From Hermatobates lingyangjiaoensis (taxonomy: Eukaryota; Arthropoda; Insecta; Hemiptera; Hermatobatidae), in the NCBI GenBank assembly GCA_026182355.1, contig JAPFBL010001617.1, positions 3,693,001-3,757,000 of the forward strand: DNA of 64,000 nucleotides. Reading direction: 5' to 3'. Numbering within the stretch: the stretch's first letter is position 1; each line of letters starts with the position of its first letter. The translations under genes were made by a program, and so were the position numbers. Positions 12,263 to 23,799 of the stretch are shown piece after piece. Below the pieces are notes generated by a model, which searched no databases, was not told where the DNA came from, and saw nothing but the letters and a program-made list of their open reading frames with translations.

Positions 12263-12494
12263 AGCGCTTCAGTAGTCTGCAGAGAATTGCTGACCACCAA
12301 GTTGCGTTAAATGTACTAGACATCCAACAATTGTTCTATTACCCAATTATCTTCCCAGGTATCATAATATCATAAACATAATATCGAACTTCTTGACGAA
12401 CAATCGATTTGTTATTTTATTTTTATTTAACTATCGTTATGAATTAGATATGTTCATAACCTTCAACCATTTCTGTAGAAATAATTGAAAAATT

Positions 12495-12705
12495 GAACTT
12501 CCTTTCGAATCGGTCCAATACCACGTATATTGGTTTGTCTTCAATTTGATCTTGTATCACTTATATAGGGTTTCTGATCGGATAAGTAAGTTTCATAAAC
12601 TTCGATTGTATGTACATGTCTAAACAAAATGACATCTAATATATCATTTCAATTAGTTGTTACGAAGTCTCGTTTTAATGATAAATATAACTTATATCGA
12701 CTTAA
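12495..12705. repeat. Dispersed repeat family B, copy 2
   Basis: From about 12545 it runs parallel to 225-390 with scattered substitutions (GATCGGATAAGTAAGTTTC, then TGACATCTAATATATCATTT). The upstream 50 bases are more diverged but still share GGTCCAATA motifs. Confidence 0.65.
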
Positions 12706-13032
12706 ATGACTACATAATAGGAATCCAGTGCATTCATAAGATATTTGAACACTTTAACCAGAAGTAGGATAATTAAATGCAAGGGAGAAATAATCAGTGA
12801 TTTGTTCCCTTTAGTAATTAATTATTAATTGTGTAGAGAAAATTATCTTTTTTTAAATTATCAACCATTTATGTGAGCAATTTATTGATATTCTATTGAT
12901 TAATAATACTTGATAACATCGCATTAATTATTGTTATTAAAGTTTAAAAAAAATATATTAATGTAATTGAGATTTAGTTCGTCAAATAGGAATTAAATTC
13001 ATACTTGTACTGGTAGACAAGCTCTAACGTAC

Positions 13033-13068
13033 CTGTTACTGGGTTGAGACTTTCTTCATTTTCATCCC
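13033..13068 (-). CDS. CUB/LDLa gene, exon 5: 36-nt microexon linker
   Basis: The sequence TTTCAG|GGGATG...AACAG|GTACGT gives a 36-nt exon with strong acceptor and donor. Read as a phase 1-1 exon it encodes an acidic linker, G/DENEESLNPVT, with no stop. The other two frames are excluded by stops or by the neighbouring phases. It lies between the end of one CUB domain (exon 4, phase 1) and the start of the next (exon 6, phase 1), so it can be included or skipped without changing the frame. It would be a flexible inter-domain linker and could be alternatively spliced; that use is inferred. Confidence 0.75.
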
Positions 13069-13299
13069 CTGAAATCATACTTTTTCATTTAAAAAACAGA
13101 GAATCATAAATATTTCTTAGAATACATTCTAATCTAATATTTTTGCTCGGATTACATTCAGTATAGAAAAAAACATAAGCAAATCCATAATTAAAGATTT
13201 TCTGGTATATTTAGGAAAGATGTCTAAATGATAGTAAGCAGGGGGACCAATCTCTCAAACTAAACTTTAAAAACTCTACAGCACCCACTGAGGAATTGT

Positions 13300-13600
13300 A
13301 AAAAGAAATAGCTTAGCTTGCAGCTATGCTTATTGGGATAACATCTACAGGGATGTCGAAGCACTTGTCAAAAGCTGGAAAAATCCTACAGTCTCCAAAA
13401 ACTACGCAAAAGAAAGAACATATCTCCACAATGGGAATCATCAAATAAGCCCTTCCAGAACGTGCATATTGATTATGCTGGTGTAACTGTATACACTATC
13501 GTATACAGTTACTTTTTCATCATTATCGATTCCTTTAAAAAATAGAAGTTTATGTTACCAGTCGCAAATTAATGGAGTTTCTGGACAATTTAAGCTGCAA
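13300..13600 (+). pseudogene. Ty3-type LTR retrotransposon integrase remnant
   Basis: One frame reads AYWDNIYRDVEALVKSW, like the W-x-D-I-x-x-V-x-x-C region of Ty3/Gypsy integrases. After a shift, another reads NVHIDYAGVTV and then FFIIIDSFKK, like the HxDFAGP...VVVDxxSKW core with its first catalytic Asp. Stops and frame changes show it is dead. No LTRs were found around it. It is antisense to the host gene. Confidence 0.6.
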
Positions 13601-14284
13601 GGGATTTCCAGTTTTTTTTGTTAAATTCAAAAATGAATTATCTACTAGGAATAAATTTAAATGGCTTATGTCCTATATAGTAGAAATTAAGGGAACTAAT
13701 ATTTATTTAAAGCATGGGAAAGAAGTGAATTAAATATTTTTTGGTAACTATGCTAGATTTGAATATCTGTGTTGTATCACTTTATTATGCATTTAAATAT
13801 GTTCTATTCTTTCGTTTTGATTAAGTATCCTAAGGTTTTGATTTTTTTGTAATTGTGGATTACATAAACAGATAAGAAAATATGAGAAAAAGATGCTCTG
13901 TTGTAAGAATTAGGTTATATAGCTAGAGGTTCCAGTTGTGAAAGTTTGTAAATGTACGGTGTAAAGAACTACTGCTGATATGGTGTACATACGTGTTCAT
14001 TAGTAAGTATTGAAGTATAATACTAAGCCTAAACATTTTTATTTAATTTAATTTAATGTTGAACCATCTTTCATTAGAACCAAATTTTTAATAAACAATA
14101 TAACAGTGAATAAGGTTAGGTAGTACCAGATAATAAAGAGTACCGAAAAAATACAAACAACAGCACAAATTGATCTAGTGATTCGCTCCTGCATTTGTGT
14201 TGCTCATCACATCAAATATATTTATATTTATTTATTTTATGCAATTTATTTTTCAGTGTCAAAAAGTGGGGTCAATATGTTAAT

Positions 14285-15207
14285 AATTTTTTACTTTACT
14301 ATAAGTGAATTATAGTGATCATGCAATAATGGATCTCGAGATTTTAACGGTATTACATGCTTTGAGGTCCTAAATGTCGTTTATGACGTTTTTTTGATGA
14401 TGTCTGTGTGTGTGTCTGTGTGTGGGGGTGGCGAGGCGAGTGGTTCGTAGGTGGTTGGGTGTGTATCCAAAATCTTGTGTACACTCTACAGTCCATAGAA
14501 ACCCTTCATAATGACTTAATATGGGAAGGAAGAGGACTAAAATTTTACATTTACAAAATCTACGCCAATCGAACATATAATTTCTATTTTTTCCATGGTA
14601 TGATGGATTTATCTAATAAATCTATCTATATGTTACACTCTTGAACAGAACTTAATACGGGATGTAGATTTTCTTGTGTTTATTAATCATATTGTCTTTG
14701 GGTAATATTGAATTATAAGTAATGGACTTCTTAGTTGTATATTACAAACGAAATTTTTTGTTACATGTTTCTGACATTTTTCAAACAAAATAGTAATATT
14801 TAAAGTCTTAAAGGGAAAACTTTGGCTTAATTCTTGAATATAGAACGAGATCAGATAAACGATTGTAATGTAACAGATCCACTGCCTATGTTATGTTCCA
14901 AATGGCTATTTATGAGATCAACTATGGGAAAAAACCATGTTTTCTTATATGAGATTATTTCGTAACACGTATTTTTTTCTTTTGGCTTTACAAAAGTGTT
15001 ATATGATTCAGTTGTGTACCTAAATAAGCGAGTATATTGATAACTTGTTCAATTAGTATCTGTACTACCTGCAGGAATGAAATACTAATAAAAATCTCCC
15101 ATATAGACATTTATATTATGTCTAAATAGCACATTATAAACCCAAGAAGTTTGATATTATATTTACTTATAGTAAAGTTGAGTATAGGCCACACCCGATT
15201 TTTTTTA
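14285..15207 (+). mobile_element. Family A element, internally shortened copy
   Basis: The left end TACTTTACTATAAGTGAATT sits at 14286, with the T/G-rich tract (GTGTGTGTGTCTGTGTGTGG) at 14405-14440. The right end TATAGTAAAGTTGAGTATAG followed by GCCACACCCGATTTTTTTT closes at about 15207. At 0.92 kb it lacks the central part present in the 1.6-kb copies. T-runs lie on both sides. Confidence 0.7.
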
Positions 15208-15209
15208 TT

Positions 15210-16317
15210 ATTAATATGGACACGGTATTATACAAAGGTTTATTTATAATAAATTTATAGACACAATATGCTATTCATAGTTGTGGTTTAATTTCTACTT
15301 TTTGTGTAATTGTGTAGTGCTTTGGTTAAAACAGTTTTTCTGTCACTGAGCCAGTTCAATTATAGAATTTTTGTAAGACTAGTCATAATATTCAGAAAGA
15401 AGAATTGACATAATGGGTTGTAATCCTTAGGGAAGTTACAAAGTAGGCAGCCAGTCCTCCATAAGAGTTTATACATTAGTAATGAAAGGGAGTCGGAAGA
15501 GCGGAAGGTAGTAAATGTTAAACATTTGTATTGACTCATTCAAGAAAACTTCTTTTCAACGACATCGCCAAATAAACTTTGGCTGTAAAAAAACGCAAGA
15601 TCATATTTTAATTTATTATTATATCAACAAAATTGTTTAGCGAAACAACACAATACATGATAATTGATAAATGAAAGTTCTATACCGAGAGTTCTTAAAC
15701 TATGGTTCACCAATTTTTGTTTGGCTCATGAAGATTAAGATTATGTTATTTAGATTAAAAATATTAGTATACAAGCAAATAATACTGGGACCATATTACA
15801 CCACAAGTTAATATATTGACTTTAATTTCAATGTCCTGTCAGATACGAAAGAAACAACATATAGGTTTTCCATATCTTACCTTTTGTTATAAAAAAAGGC
15901 ATTTATTGCTTGACTATAATTAATGATAAAGTTAAAAATAAAACACTTGTTGAGATTTATATATCTCTATACCTGAAAAATGTCAAAATATGGAATGGTT
16001 TGCCAACAACTTAGTGTTATTCACTAACTTAATTACGTAACAACAATTGTCTAAAATTTTTAGTTGTCTGGGTTATCAATACAAAAAAATTGATACCTAG
16101 TTTTATTGAACTGGTTAATGAGAACAGACGGATGTATTATTCTTATTGCCTTTATTTGGTTACTTCACTGAGTTATTTTGTTTTTAATATAGATGTAAAT
16201 GATTAGAAAAAATGTTTTAAAATATTCATTATTTTTAATAATGATACAAAATTTAATTAATTTTGAGTTATTAATTGTTGACGAATTGAGTTAATATAAA
16301 CGAATTTTATAAAAAGA
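15210..16317. other. No feature seen
   Basis: AT-rich intron DNA without recognisable genes or repeats. Confidence 0.4.
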
Positions 16318-17691
16318 CTAGCAAATGTACCCGTCTTTGACGGAATCAAAAATTCTATTATACTTGGTATTCCAACATATCAATTATAGTATTATACTAA
16401 TACTATAATTAGAAATTATAGAATAGTAGAAAACACCATTATTAGTACAGTGTTAAACAAATGCCTCTGTATACACTACATTAGCTGTCTGTCCTTCAGG
16501 TTCATGGAAGAACAATCAGTTGAAACCTCTGACTATTGAGCAAGTAAACTACAATTGACCATGTGAGAAAAACTTGGTTTCGCTAACTTGAATTCCTGCG
16601 TTAGATAAAGTCTCCCTTTGCGACTTAGTTAACGTTATTGCGAAATAGACTCTGAGGGGACCTTGCAATCATTTGAATGGAAACAGACAGTGGTTCGGAA
16701 GACTCCCCAATACCACATCCAGTCATTATGTCCGCCTCTATGGCATATCTGTGTAGAGCACGAACTCAGAGTCGTGTCCCGTTGCACAGTTTTTGGGTCA
16801 CTCATGTTTCGTAACATGAAATTTGTTACTGCTATAAATTGCAGCATCATTGGTGCTTTTATACTTTACACTTTTTATACGTTACTTTAAGTTTTTACTC
16901 ATGAGCAGGCAGTCCAGGAGAAATAAATTCAGAGTCAAGAAATTCAATTAGATAATGAACTGCTTCTTCATCACTAATCCAATCTCTTTACTGACTTGTA
17001 AGTTCTTTCCTCGGCTTCATATAGCGTAAGAACTTGTTTGTTGATTTCTCATGCCTGTTGATATTAAGGGCTGAGAATTGCTCGTTTACAAAACATTTAT
17101 TCTCAATAGATAGTACATCCTTAACTCTGTGAAACACCATTTCAATGATGTCAAATACGCAATATATTCATGTGCTCAATTGAAATTAAAATCAACTAAC
17201 AATACCTACTTGCCACACCTGTGTATTTTCAAAACAAACTTGTCTGTGAAGTTAGGAAAATACAGCTAAAAGCCCCATAACTTCGCTTCTGTACTGAATT
17301 AATAATCTATTTAGAGCCCATATTTTAAGTTAGGCACACACAAATCCAGTGTCAAAGTTTCAGCTCGCTATGTCTTATGGTGGCTGAGTTTACTTGTGAC
17401 AAACATTTTTGCGTTAAACGTCCATAACTTCACTTCTACGTTGAATTTCCAATCAATTCATAGCCTATATTTTAAGTTAGACCTACACAAATCTACTGTA
17501 AAAGTTTCAGCTTTATATGTCTTATGGTAGCTGAGTTTACCTGTGACAATGTTTTGCGGACAAACCGACAAACCGACAGAAATTTTTCTAAGGGTGGATT
17601 CGGTTTCTCCAATGTATGAAACGTAAAGAAAACTTGAAATGAGTCAGTTCTAAGCAATGTACAGACAAAATCATTATTTTATTTATAAAGA
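16318..17691 (-). mobile_element. Non-autonomous Helitron with intact ends and a helicase relic
   Basis: On the minus strand the element begins A|TCTTTATAAATAAAA (17691) and ends with hairpin CCGTC-AAA-GACGG, then GTACATTTG and CTAG|T (16318). These are the standard Helitron 5' TC and 3' hairpin plus CTAG, with insertion between A and T. Near the 3' end a decayed reading (about 16640-16440) gives TLTKSQRETLSNAGIQV, SHGQL, stop, then FTCSIVRGFN, which is the C-terminal motif VI region (TxxKSQGxTL...SHGQLYVACSRV) of the Helitron helicase. A related element lies at 54034-55116. Confidence 0.85.
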
Positions 17692-17891
17692 TTATATTTA
17701 AAATATTTATTAATATTTTTTGATTAAAAAATAAGATATTATGATAAAAATATTAGAATACTAATATTATTTTTATTTATTTTTGTTCTAAATTGAATGT
17801 TTAATTAATTAATTATATGGCCTTTTAACATTGTGCAATTTAAATCTGGCCTCTACCTGGAAAGGTGCTTGTACTTCAGCTCTGCATAGTT

Positions 17892-18585
17892 CAGCGGTTC
17901 CCAACCTTTCAAATATAGCGACCCATTTTAGAACAAGCAATCAGGAAGCGACCCCAATCGTTAAAATATCTTTTATACATTTATTTTTTCTATAAGAAAC
18001 TGTCATATATTGCAATTTTTTTAGTGAAGTAACTGTATATTCCTTAAATATATGATTAATATAGAATTTATTCATTAATTTCAAAGCTTCTACAAAACAT
18101 TAATTAATTGCAAATCAATTTCGAAGTATTGAAACAAACAAATTTCATAGCGTTATGTAACTTTACTAAAGTATGTTTATGAACTGATCTTGATAGATCT
18201 ATGAGACGGCTGGTATTGTAGCTTTTTAGCTAGCAATTCTATCCTGGGCTCTATTGTCGATATGGCACACCTCAAGTCGTGTTCCACATCTAATTTATTT
18301 CGGTACTTCTTTTTAAGGATGAGTAGTTGGGAGAAGGCTGTTTCACATAAGTAAGTTGTTGGGAAGGGCAATAAATTCCTTATTGCGATTTCTGATATTA
18401 CTACTGATATTACTGAATTTATATAATTGTCTTAATTTCATTTTATAATGTTATTTATTTAACTGTCTCCTGTTTTTACCGTGTTTTATATAATATTCAC
18501 ATTCGGGTCAAAATCAATTGGCGACCCCATGGCATTGGTGTCACGACCCCGTTTGGGGTCGCGACCCACAGGTTGGGAACCACTG
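17892..18585 (-). mobile_element. hAT element, non-autonomous, with exact 8-bp target duplication
   Basis: GCATAGTT occurs at 17884-17891 and 18586-18593, directly outside inverted ends CAGCGGTTCCCAACCTTT and (reverse complement of the right end) CAGTGGTTCCCAACCTGT. An 8-bp duplication and CAG-type ends are diagnostic of the hAT superfamily. At 694 bp it keeps only the last part of a transposase gene and so depended on another copy for movement. G+C-rich GGGGTCGCGACCC inverted motifs sit just inside the right end. Confidence 0.9.
18177..18371 (-). pseudogene. hAT transposase C-terminal dimerisation segment
   Basis: The frame reads FPTTYLCETAFSQLLILKKK, then RNKLDVEHDLRCAIS and IEPRIELLAKKLQ, matching the C-terminal dimerisation region of SCAND3/ZBED5/FAM200-like hAT transposases (YLCExxFSxL, RxxLxxxxxLRxALS). 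Only about 60 codons remain, inside the 694-bp hAT element. The catalytic core is absent. Confidence 0.85.
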
Positions 18586-18593
18586 GCATAGTT

Positions 18594-19727
18594 ACTTTAT
18601 TGTATACAACCCCAGGGTTTAGATTTGACAAGTCAACGCTGAGTACTTTGTTTACATCATTGCAATATTGGACATCATATGGTTTAAAGACACATGGTGA
18701 AAGATAAAACAACAACCTTCAAAGTACTATTATACTAATACTAAGGCTTGCTTTTTCAGTTCTAAGAATACTATAAACAGCTATAGTCACAAAGCAAAAA
18801 TGACTATATTTAAACTGGAAACAACATCAGTTAGAAATGTAAGATCAATTCCTTTAATTTTTTTCCCATTTACAGGAAGCCATGATTGTTACCCTTGATT
18901 AGTAGAAAAAATAATTAACTACTCGACAACATTAACACAGATTTGCTAGTCAGTTAGTTTTAAATGTATTAAACAGAAAGGTATGTTTTTCTGTCATATT
19001 ATATATTTCTTGAATTAATTAAAGCATGATTAAACATTGATGATAGATCCGGCGTTTAATACCCATTCTGTCCCTCGATTTATTCACGCGGGTGATGAAT
19101 AAATCTGAGTACGTCGTCCCTCGTAAAGGACGTTAAGCCGTCGGTCTCAAGCTTGTACAATGTCAAGTACTCGTTATAGATCTCTACTCTAAATACACTT
19201 TAGTTAGGAAAAATTAAAGACATTCAATGTAGAATATTCATTGTGTGGTTTCATTAGATTCAACAGTCGGGGATTGATTCATTTATAAATATATATACAA
19301 ATAATTATTAAAAATCGTGTAACTGAAACAAAATTATATTTCGTATAGGCCAGCAACACCTCGAAACCTTCTCCATGCAGCATTTGTAATTTTTTAAACA
19401 CAATTATGTTTAATATGTTTGTGTTTAATTCCCTTGAACTTAGTATAGGTTCAATGGAATCAAAATTTTGTAAATAAAAAGTCCTTTTGTAACAACTTTT
19501 ATAGTTAACATAAGATTTTAAATCTATTTGAACGAGTACAGAATTCAATGGTACCCTCAAGGATGTTTATTTTTTTCTTGATAGTTGACAGTAAATGTCA
19601 ACTCAAAGATTTGTTTTAGTTTTCTTTCTTTGAAATTTTTGCCTGAACTCTTAACTTTGGTTTTACCTTTTTGTTATGCATATTTCATCCAACTGATTAG
19701 TCTTCATGAATGAATGAGTAAATTATT
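18594..19727. other. No gene; possible LINE/SINE tail at about 19050-19165
   Basis: 19050-19165 is locally G+C-rich and contains AAAGGACGTTAAGCCGTCGG, a phrase I associate with 3' ends of some arthropod LINEs and SINEs, but without a tail or duplication the call is weak. A minus-strand frame at 19279-19560 (93 codons) resembles nothing I know. The rest is plain AT-rich DNA. Confidence 0.3.
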
Positions 19728-19890
19728 TAAGCTAGGTACTATAGTAACTTATTACTCAAGATAGGAACTATAGTAACTTATTATTTAGGATAGATACTAT
19801 AGTAAAATATTATTTAAAAGCTGGGTAATATTATTTAAGCTAGAAAGTATAGTAATTTATTATTTAAGCTGGTTACCATAATAACATCTA
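19728..19890. repeat. Degenerate tandem repeat, unit about 33 bp
   Basis: Four to five imperfect units with the core AAGCTAGGTACTATAGTAAC and TTATTATTT follow each other. Later units lose parts of the core. Confidence 0.7.
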
Positions 19891-20510
19891 TTAACTGTTG
19901 TATAAAATTGTTAGTACAACAGGTTACTGAATACTGCTGGAACCACAGTGGAACCGAATATGGAACAGACACTACATGAACTGATAACACGACACTGACA
20001 AGGCTATTCAAACATTTTAAACTTAAAAAAATTAGAAAAAACCAAGAGTCTAATGCGATATGGACAAAAAATAATATTCTCGAATTTAAAAAAATGAAGT
20101 ACTAATAACTGTAATCCAGTTACAATTAATAGATATCTGGAGATGCTGACAGAGGACAACACCTAACAGAACAGTAGATCTATCTAGTGAGATTCCGAAG
20201 GTAGACGTGGTTTAAATCTATCAGACGAGTAGGCTAACGTATATACGATACAGGATCCTTTGTGTCTAAAATGTTAGCCTTTCATAACAAAAATCATACA
20301 CTCAAAACCGTGCTAGTACTAAAGTTGTGATGTTTTTCATTTCTATCAGCTAAATTTATGTTTGTAAAATAAATGTTTCAATTGAAACTCCATATAAATT
20401 GTTAATTTGAAAAGTTTGTTTCAAATACTTAAGTTGTATTGTCAGGTGTTTTAAGGAAGGAGTAAAAACAAAGCTGTTTTCTGACAGCAAAAGTTCTTAA
20501 TGCAATGGCA

Positions 20511-20802
20511 CTGGGGTAAATGAATATTACAAAATCCCCACACAAAAGTTTTTTAATTCAAACTACTCGTTTCAAACACTTCGTGTTCATCGTCAGGTAA
20601 ACATCCAATGGCAGGAATGGAGGACCGACAACCGTCAAACGTTCTCTCTATGTTCACTCATAGAGTGAACGTTCCACGGTTGTCGATCATCCACTCTTGC
20701 ATTGGATGTTTACCTGACGATGAACACGAAGTGTTCGAAATACGTAGTTTGAATTAAATAACTCCTTTTGTGTGAAGATTTTATATTATTCATTTACCCC
20801 AG
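20511..20802. mobile_element. Palindromic PLE-type pseudo-LTR with hammerhead-like core
   Basis: The arms 20511 to about 20655 and 20660 to 20802 are near-perfect inverted copies (CTGGGGTAAATG at one end, CATTTACCCCAG at the other). In the right arm 20714-20740 reads CUGACGA-U-GAACAC-GAA-GUGUUC-GAAA, the hammerhead layout of CUGANGA, a perfect 6-bp stem II and GAAA, with one extra U. The mirrored arm carries the same. Penelope-like elements have such ribozyme motifs in their pseudo-LTRs. No coding remnant is attached here. Confidence 0.6.
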
Positions 20803-21134
20803 TATGAGTAAATACCACACAATTACGGATTGCACAACTAATGAGTTTTTAATTTAGGTTTGGAAATATTTAACGTTTTAGAGTAAGTTAAATTATTAAT
20901 AGTAAAAAACTGGACTGGAATTGTTTATTTGTTTTGCATTAACCATTCATTTTTTATTATTTTTAATCACCACATTAATAATTGTAATCGTCTTATTGCT
21001 AAGTAAATTTGTATATGGTTTTAATTTTGGAGCTGTTCATTTTTTAGAATTACTATTTACATTTCGAATTAAAATTTAGAATATAGTATATTGTACATTT
21101 TATTTAATAATATAGATGTAAAATCAATATTAAC

Positions 21135-21294
21135 CAGTGATGAAATAGTAGGCTGCCTTGTAACCAAGTCCGGAAGCTCCATTGGCAAAGAATCGAACGA
21201 GTAAAGATGGTCCAGTGCTGACAACTGGCCTCGGTCGTGGACGACCCTCTTCTCGAGATCCACTTCGTAGTCCAGCACCACTCCAGTCGTAGAG
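21135..21294 (-). CDS. CUB/LDLa gene, exon 4: second half of the middle CUB domain
   Basis: In the correct frame this 160-nt exon reads LYDWSGAGLRSGSREEG, then GPSLLVRFFANGASGLGYKA and AYYFIT, a textbook CUB C-terminal half (LYDG...GxxLxVxFxSDxxxxxxGFxAxY). A longer overlapping frame on the same strand is a shadow. The acceptor is AATTGTAG|CTC and the donor CACTG|GTTAAT. It starts in phase 0, matching exon 3, and ends in phase 1, matching microexon 5. It sits about 2.3 kb downstream of exon 3. Confidence 0.87.
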
Positions 21295-21314
21295 CTACAA
21301 TTATCTTGTGTCAT

Positions 21315-22120
21315 GAATTTTTAAAAACACAACCTGCAAGATTCTATACATATACAGGGTGCTTTATAAGTCACATACAGATTCTAATTTCTATAAAGGG
21401 AATATATTCTGCGCCCTAGTTAGATTTATTTATGAAAAAAAAAATCAACACTAAGAGTTAGTATTTCTTTAATTTTCCCATGAACCAGAAAAAAAATAGT
21501 ACCCTTTTTGTTTTGAAGTACGATGAACTTTGCCATGCTTTAATATTGACCAGATACCATAGGGTTTTATGCAAAGACCTAGTGTCAGCCGACTTTAATT
21601 AAAGTATGTCAAAAGATGCGGCCTATAGAGTGTTTAAAAATTTAGGTTACAAACTAGCCCCATCCTAAACACAGGCAGAAATCACCAAACAAGTATCAAA
21701 AAGGAATTCAAGAGATTTAAAAATGAGTAAATTAGTCAAAAATATCAACAATAAAAATTTTTAAGGACCACTATATTTTATTTATCGTAGAAGAAAAACT
21801 GAAAAATCGTAGTTACAAATGATAATGGTCTCACTCTATTAGACTATTACCTAAATAATACAAAAACAAAAGAATTAATAAGTGACTTTTTGAACATTTC
21901 CATGGATATTACGTACTTATAACTTAAAAGAATATAGTGTTTTTGAAAATTAGAGTAAAATGAGTGTTCGAGTTACACTTTCATGTTCTTTTTCGTCTCA
22001 ATGTAGCAAAACAATTATACTAACATTTTTCGAAGTTTTTAGTTTTAAAAAACTACATTAATTAACAATAATCTTAGCAGATCTGTAAAAATACATGCCT
22101 TTTTTTTAATTAACATGTCT
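21315..22120. other. No feature seen
   Basis: Intron DNA between exons 4 and 3. No protein, repeat family or structure could be supported. Confidence 0.35.
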
Positions 22121-22122
22121 AT

Positions 22123-22590
22123 CTGGAGTGGCCTACACTCAACTTTACTATAAGTAAACATAATATCAAACTTCTTGGGTATATAATATATAATGTTCGA
22201 TTTGGGGAAATATCTGAATGGGAGATGTTTATTAGTCTTTCATTCCTGGAGGTATAACAGATAGTGATTGATTCACTTATCAATATACACGCTTATTTTT
22301 GTTTATCAAACCACTTGAATATCCTTAGTACAACCACAGCAGTAGTAACATTTTTGAAAAGCGAAAGAATAGATTTTGTGTTACGAAATGTCTCACAGGA
22401 GAACATGGCTTCTGATTCAATAGTCAGATGATCTCTTACATACTTTATCTGACCTCCTTCTACATTGAAGATTTAAGACAACGTTTCCCATTTAAAAGTT
22501 GAAAATATTCCCATTTTATCTGAAAAATATCAGAAAAATGTAAGAAAAAGTATCGTTTTAAGATATTTTTAATTTCTAATTCTGTCTCTT
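22123..22590 (-). mobile_element. Family A element, right-end half
   Basis: It begins at ATCTGGAGTGGCCTACACTC, passes the inverted motif ACTTTACTATAAGTAA, and follows the usual order of family segments (GGGAGATGTTTATTAGTCTT, CATTCCTGGAGG, CAGCAGTAGTAACATTTTTG). It stops near 22590 where LINE sequence begins. The left half is missing. Confidence 0.65.
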
Positions 22591-22689
22591 GTTTGCTTTT
22601 TGTTTTAAAAATTTTCTCAGCAGGCGAAGGGAAAATGGAGCTTTCCCAATAAATACTTACATGTCGTAAGCTTTCAGATAAATGTGATG

Positions 22690-23195
22690 AAGACTTTCTA
22701 ATTATCGAACCAACGTTTTAATTGAAAGTATTACACATCTCAAAAAAATTAAAACTTTCTGAAGTCCGGATAATGACGATGCCCTTGAAAATGTTGACTC
22801 ATTAAAATACTTAAGCGTTTTTCTCGAGAAAAAAGTGGCTTGGAAACACGATATTGGACATTTAGCAAGAAGAAGCCTACAAGTAATAAATCTTTTCTCC
22901 AAAGGAGTAAAGGTACACTAGAGGCTTAGCCATCCTGCTCTCAATGTCTTATACAGAGGGGATTTTCTTCCTATGGCTATACGCAGTTCATGTGTGGGGA
23001 GAGGCCTTAAAAATAAAGAGAAACATTTCTAAACAATACACAGTACAAAGATTAGTAGTCTTGCGAATGGTTAATAGATATACAACGATTTCATACAATG
23101 CTGCATGCCTGATTGCAGAAATCACACCACGTAGAGAATATGGTGTGACAGTCCTGTCAGAATCAATTTTGGAGGAACCCTCGAGATTTTAAATA
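22690..23195 (+). pseudogene. LINE reverse transcriptase C-terminal remnant (Jockey/R1-like)
   Basis: In succession the plus strand gives LKYLSVFLEKKVAWKHDIGH-like text (the VKYLGVxLDxKLxWxxHI motif), a segment resembling ILPIxLYGAPVWGEAL (AVHVWGEALKI), then VQRLVVLRMVNRYTTISYNA and ACLIAEITP (QRxxLLRxxxAYRTxSxxAxxVLAGxPP). These are the thumb and downstream part of Jockey/R1-type LINE reverse transcriptases. Two frames and at least one stop show decay. It ends right at the palindromic element at 23.2 kb. Confidence 0.75.
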
Positions 23196-23220
23196 CATTA
23201 ACTATTAATAAAAAGATTTC

Positions 23221-23382
23221 ACATAAACACGTGAAATAACAATCAATGATCAAACCACAATAAGAAATGGGAAAACAAGACTAAGATCTTTCAACCGTAA
23301 CAAGCGGTCTTCATCAGAGTCAAAAACCCGTCGGGTTTTTTTGTTTTCCCATTTCTTATTGTGGTTTGATCATTGATACATT
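23221..23382. mobile_element. PLE-type pseudo-LTR remnant with hammerhead-like core
   Basis: Arms 23242-23278 and 23341-23377 are perfect inverted copies (ATCAATGATCAAACCACAAT...). The centre CAAAAACCCG|TCGGGTTTTT is itself palindromic. The minus strand 23317-23287 reads CUGAUGA, AG-ACCG-loop-CGGU-U, GAAA, GAUC, a hammerhead-like core in only one arm, so the other arm has lost about 60 bp. The same sequence family recurs at 46.5 and 58.1 kb. Confidence 0.6.
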
Positions 23383-23586
23383 AACTATTATACATAATTA
23401 TCATAGAGTAACATGACTGCTTAAGGATTTTGTTTACTTGTATTGTGGACAGTATTAGCCCTGTATTAATGAGTTTTATTAACAGTTTGAAAATATTTAT
23501 TTAAATGAAATACAAAATATTCTATTCTTCCATAAATTTATAAAAATTTTTATAGAATTACAATAAAGGAATACAAAATTTCTCAC

Positions 23587-23798
23587 CTCCATGAAAGAGT
23601 TTGGTGGAACAAGGAAATCTGTGAAGATGATTTGAACTCGACAGGGTTGGTGTTGAGTGTGGACGTTCTGCAGACAAGTGATGACGTACTCTGCACCCAG
23701 ATCTTTAGGGTAGTAAGATGGAAAGAAGGGTGATGTAAGGTAACCACCAAATGTCACGTGTTTTCTGCCCGGTTTCCCCTTAAGATACTGCCGGTTTC
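23587..23798 (-). CDS. CUB/LDLa gene, exon 3: first half of the middle CUB domain
   Basis: This exon reads TFGGYLTSPFFPSYYPKDLG, then AEYVITCLQNV and CRVQIIFTDFLVPPNSFME, the N-terminal half of a CUB domain (GGxLxSPxFPxxYPxxxxCxWxI...V.IxFxxFxL). The donor is ATGGAG|GTGAGA, phase 0, joining exon 4. Upstream, several AG dinucleotides could serve as acceptor. I prefer TTCTAAG|GA at 23798 (212 nt) because it is phase 1 and joins exon 2 in frame. 23787 and 23778 would be phase 0. The first about 16 residues (NRQYLKGKPGRKH) are therefore a basic linker between modules. Confidence 0.82.
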
Positions 23799-23799
23799 C

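Noticed and set aside
19279..19560. 93-codon minus frame as a gene
   Set aside because: AT-driven composition, no motif, no splice or start context.
21069..21314. 81-codon minus frame at exon 4
   Set aside because: It is a shadow; the CUB text lies in another frame of the same strand, with proper splice sites.
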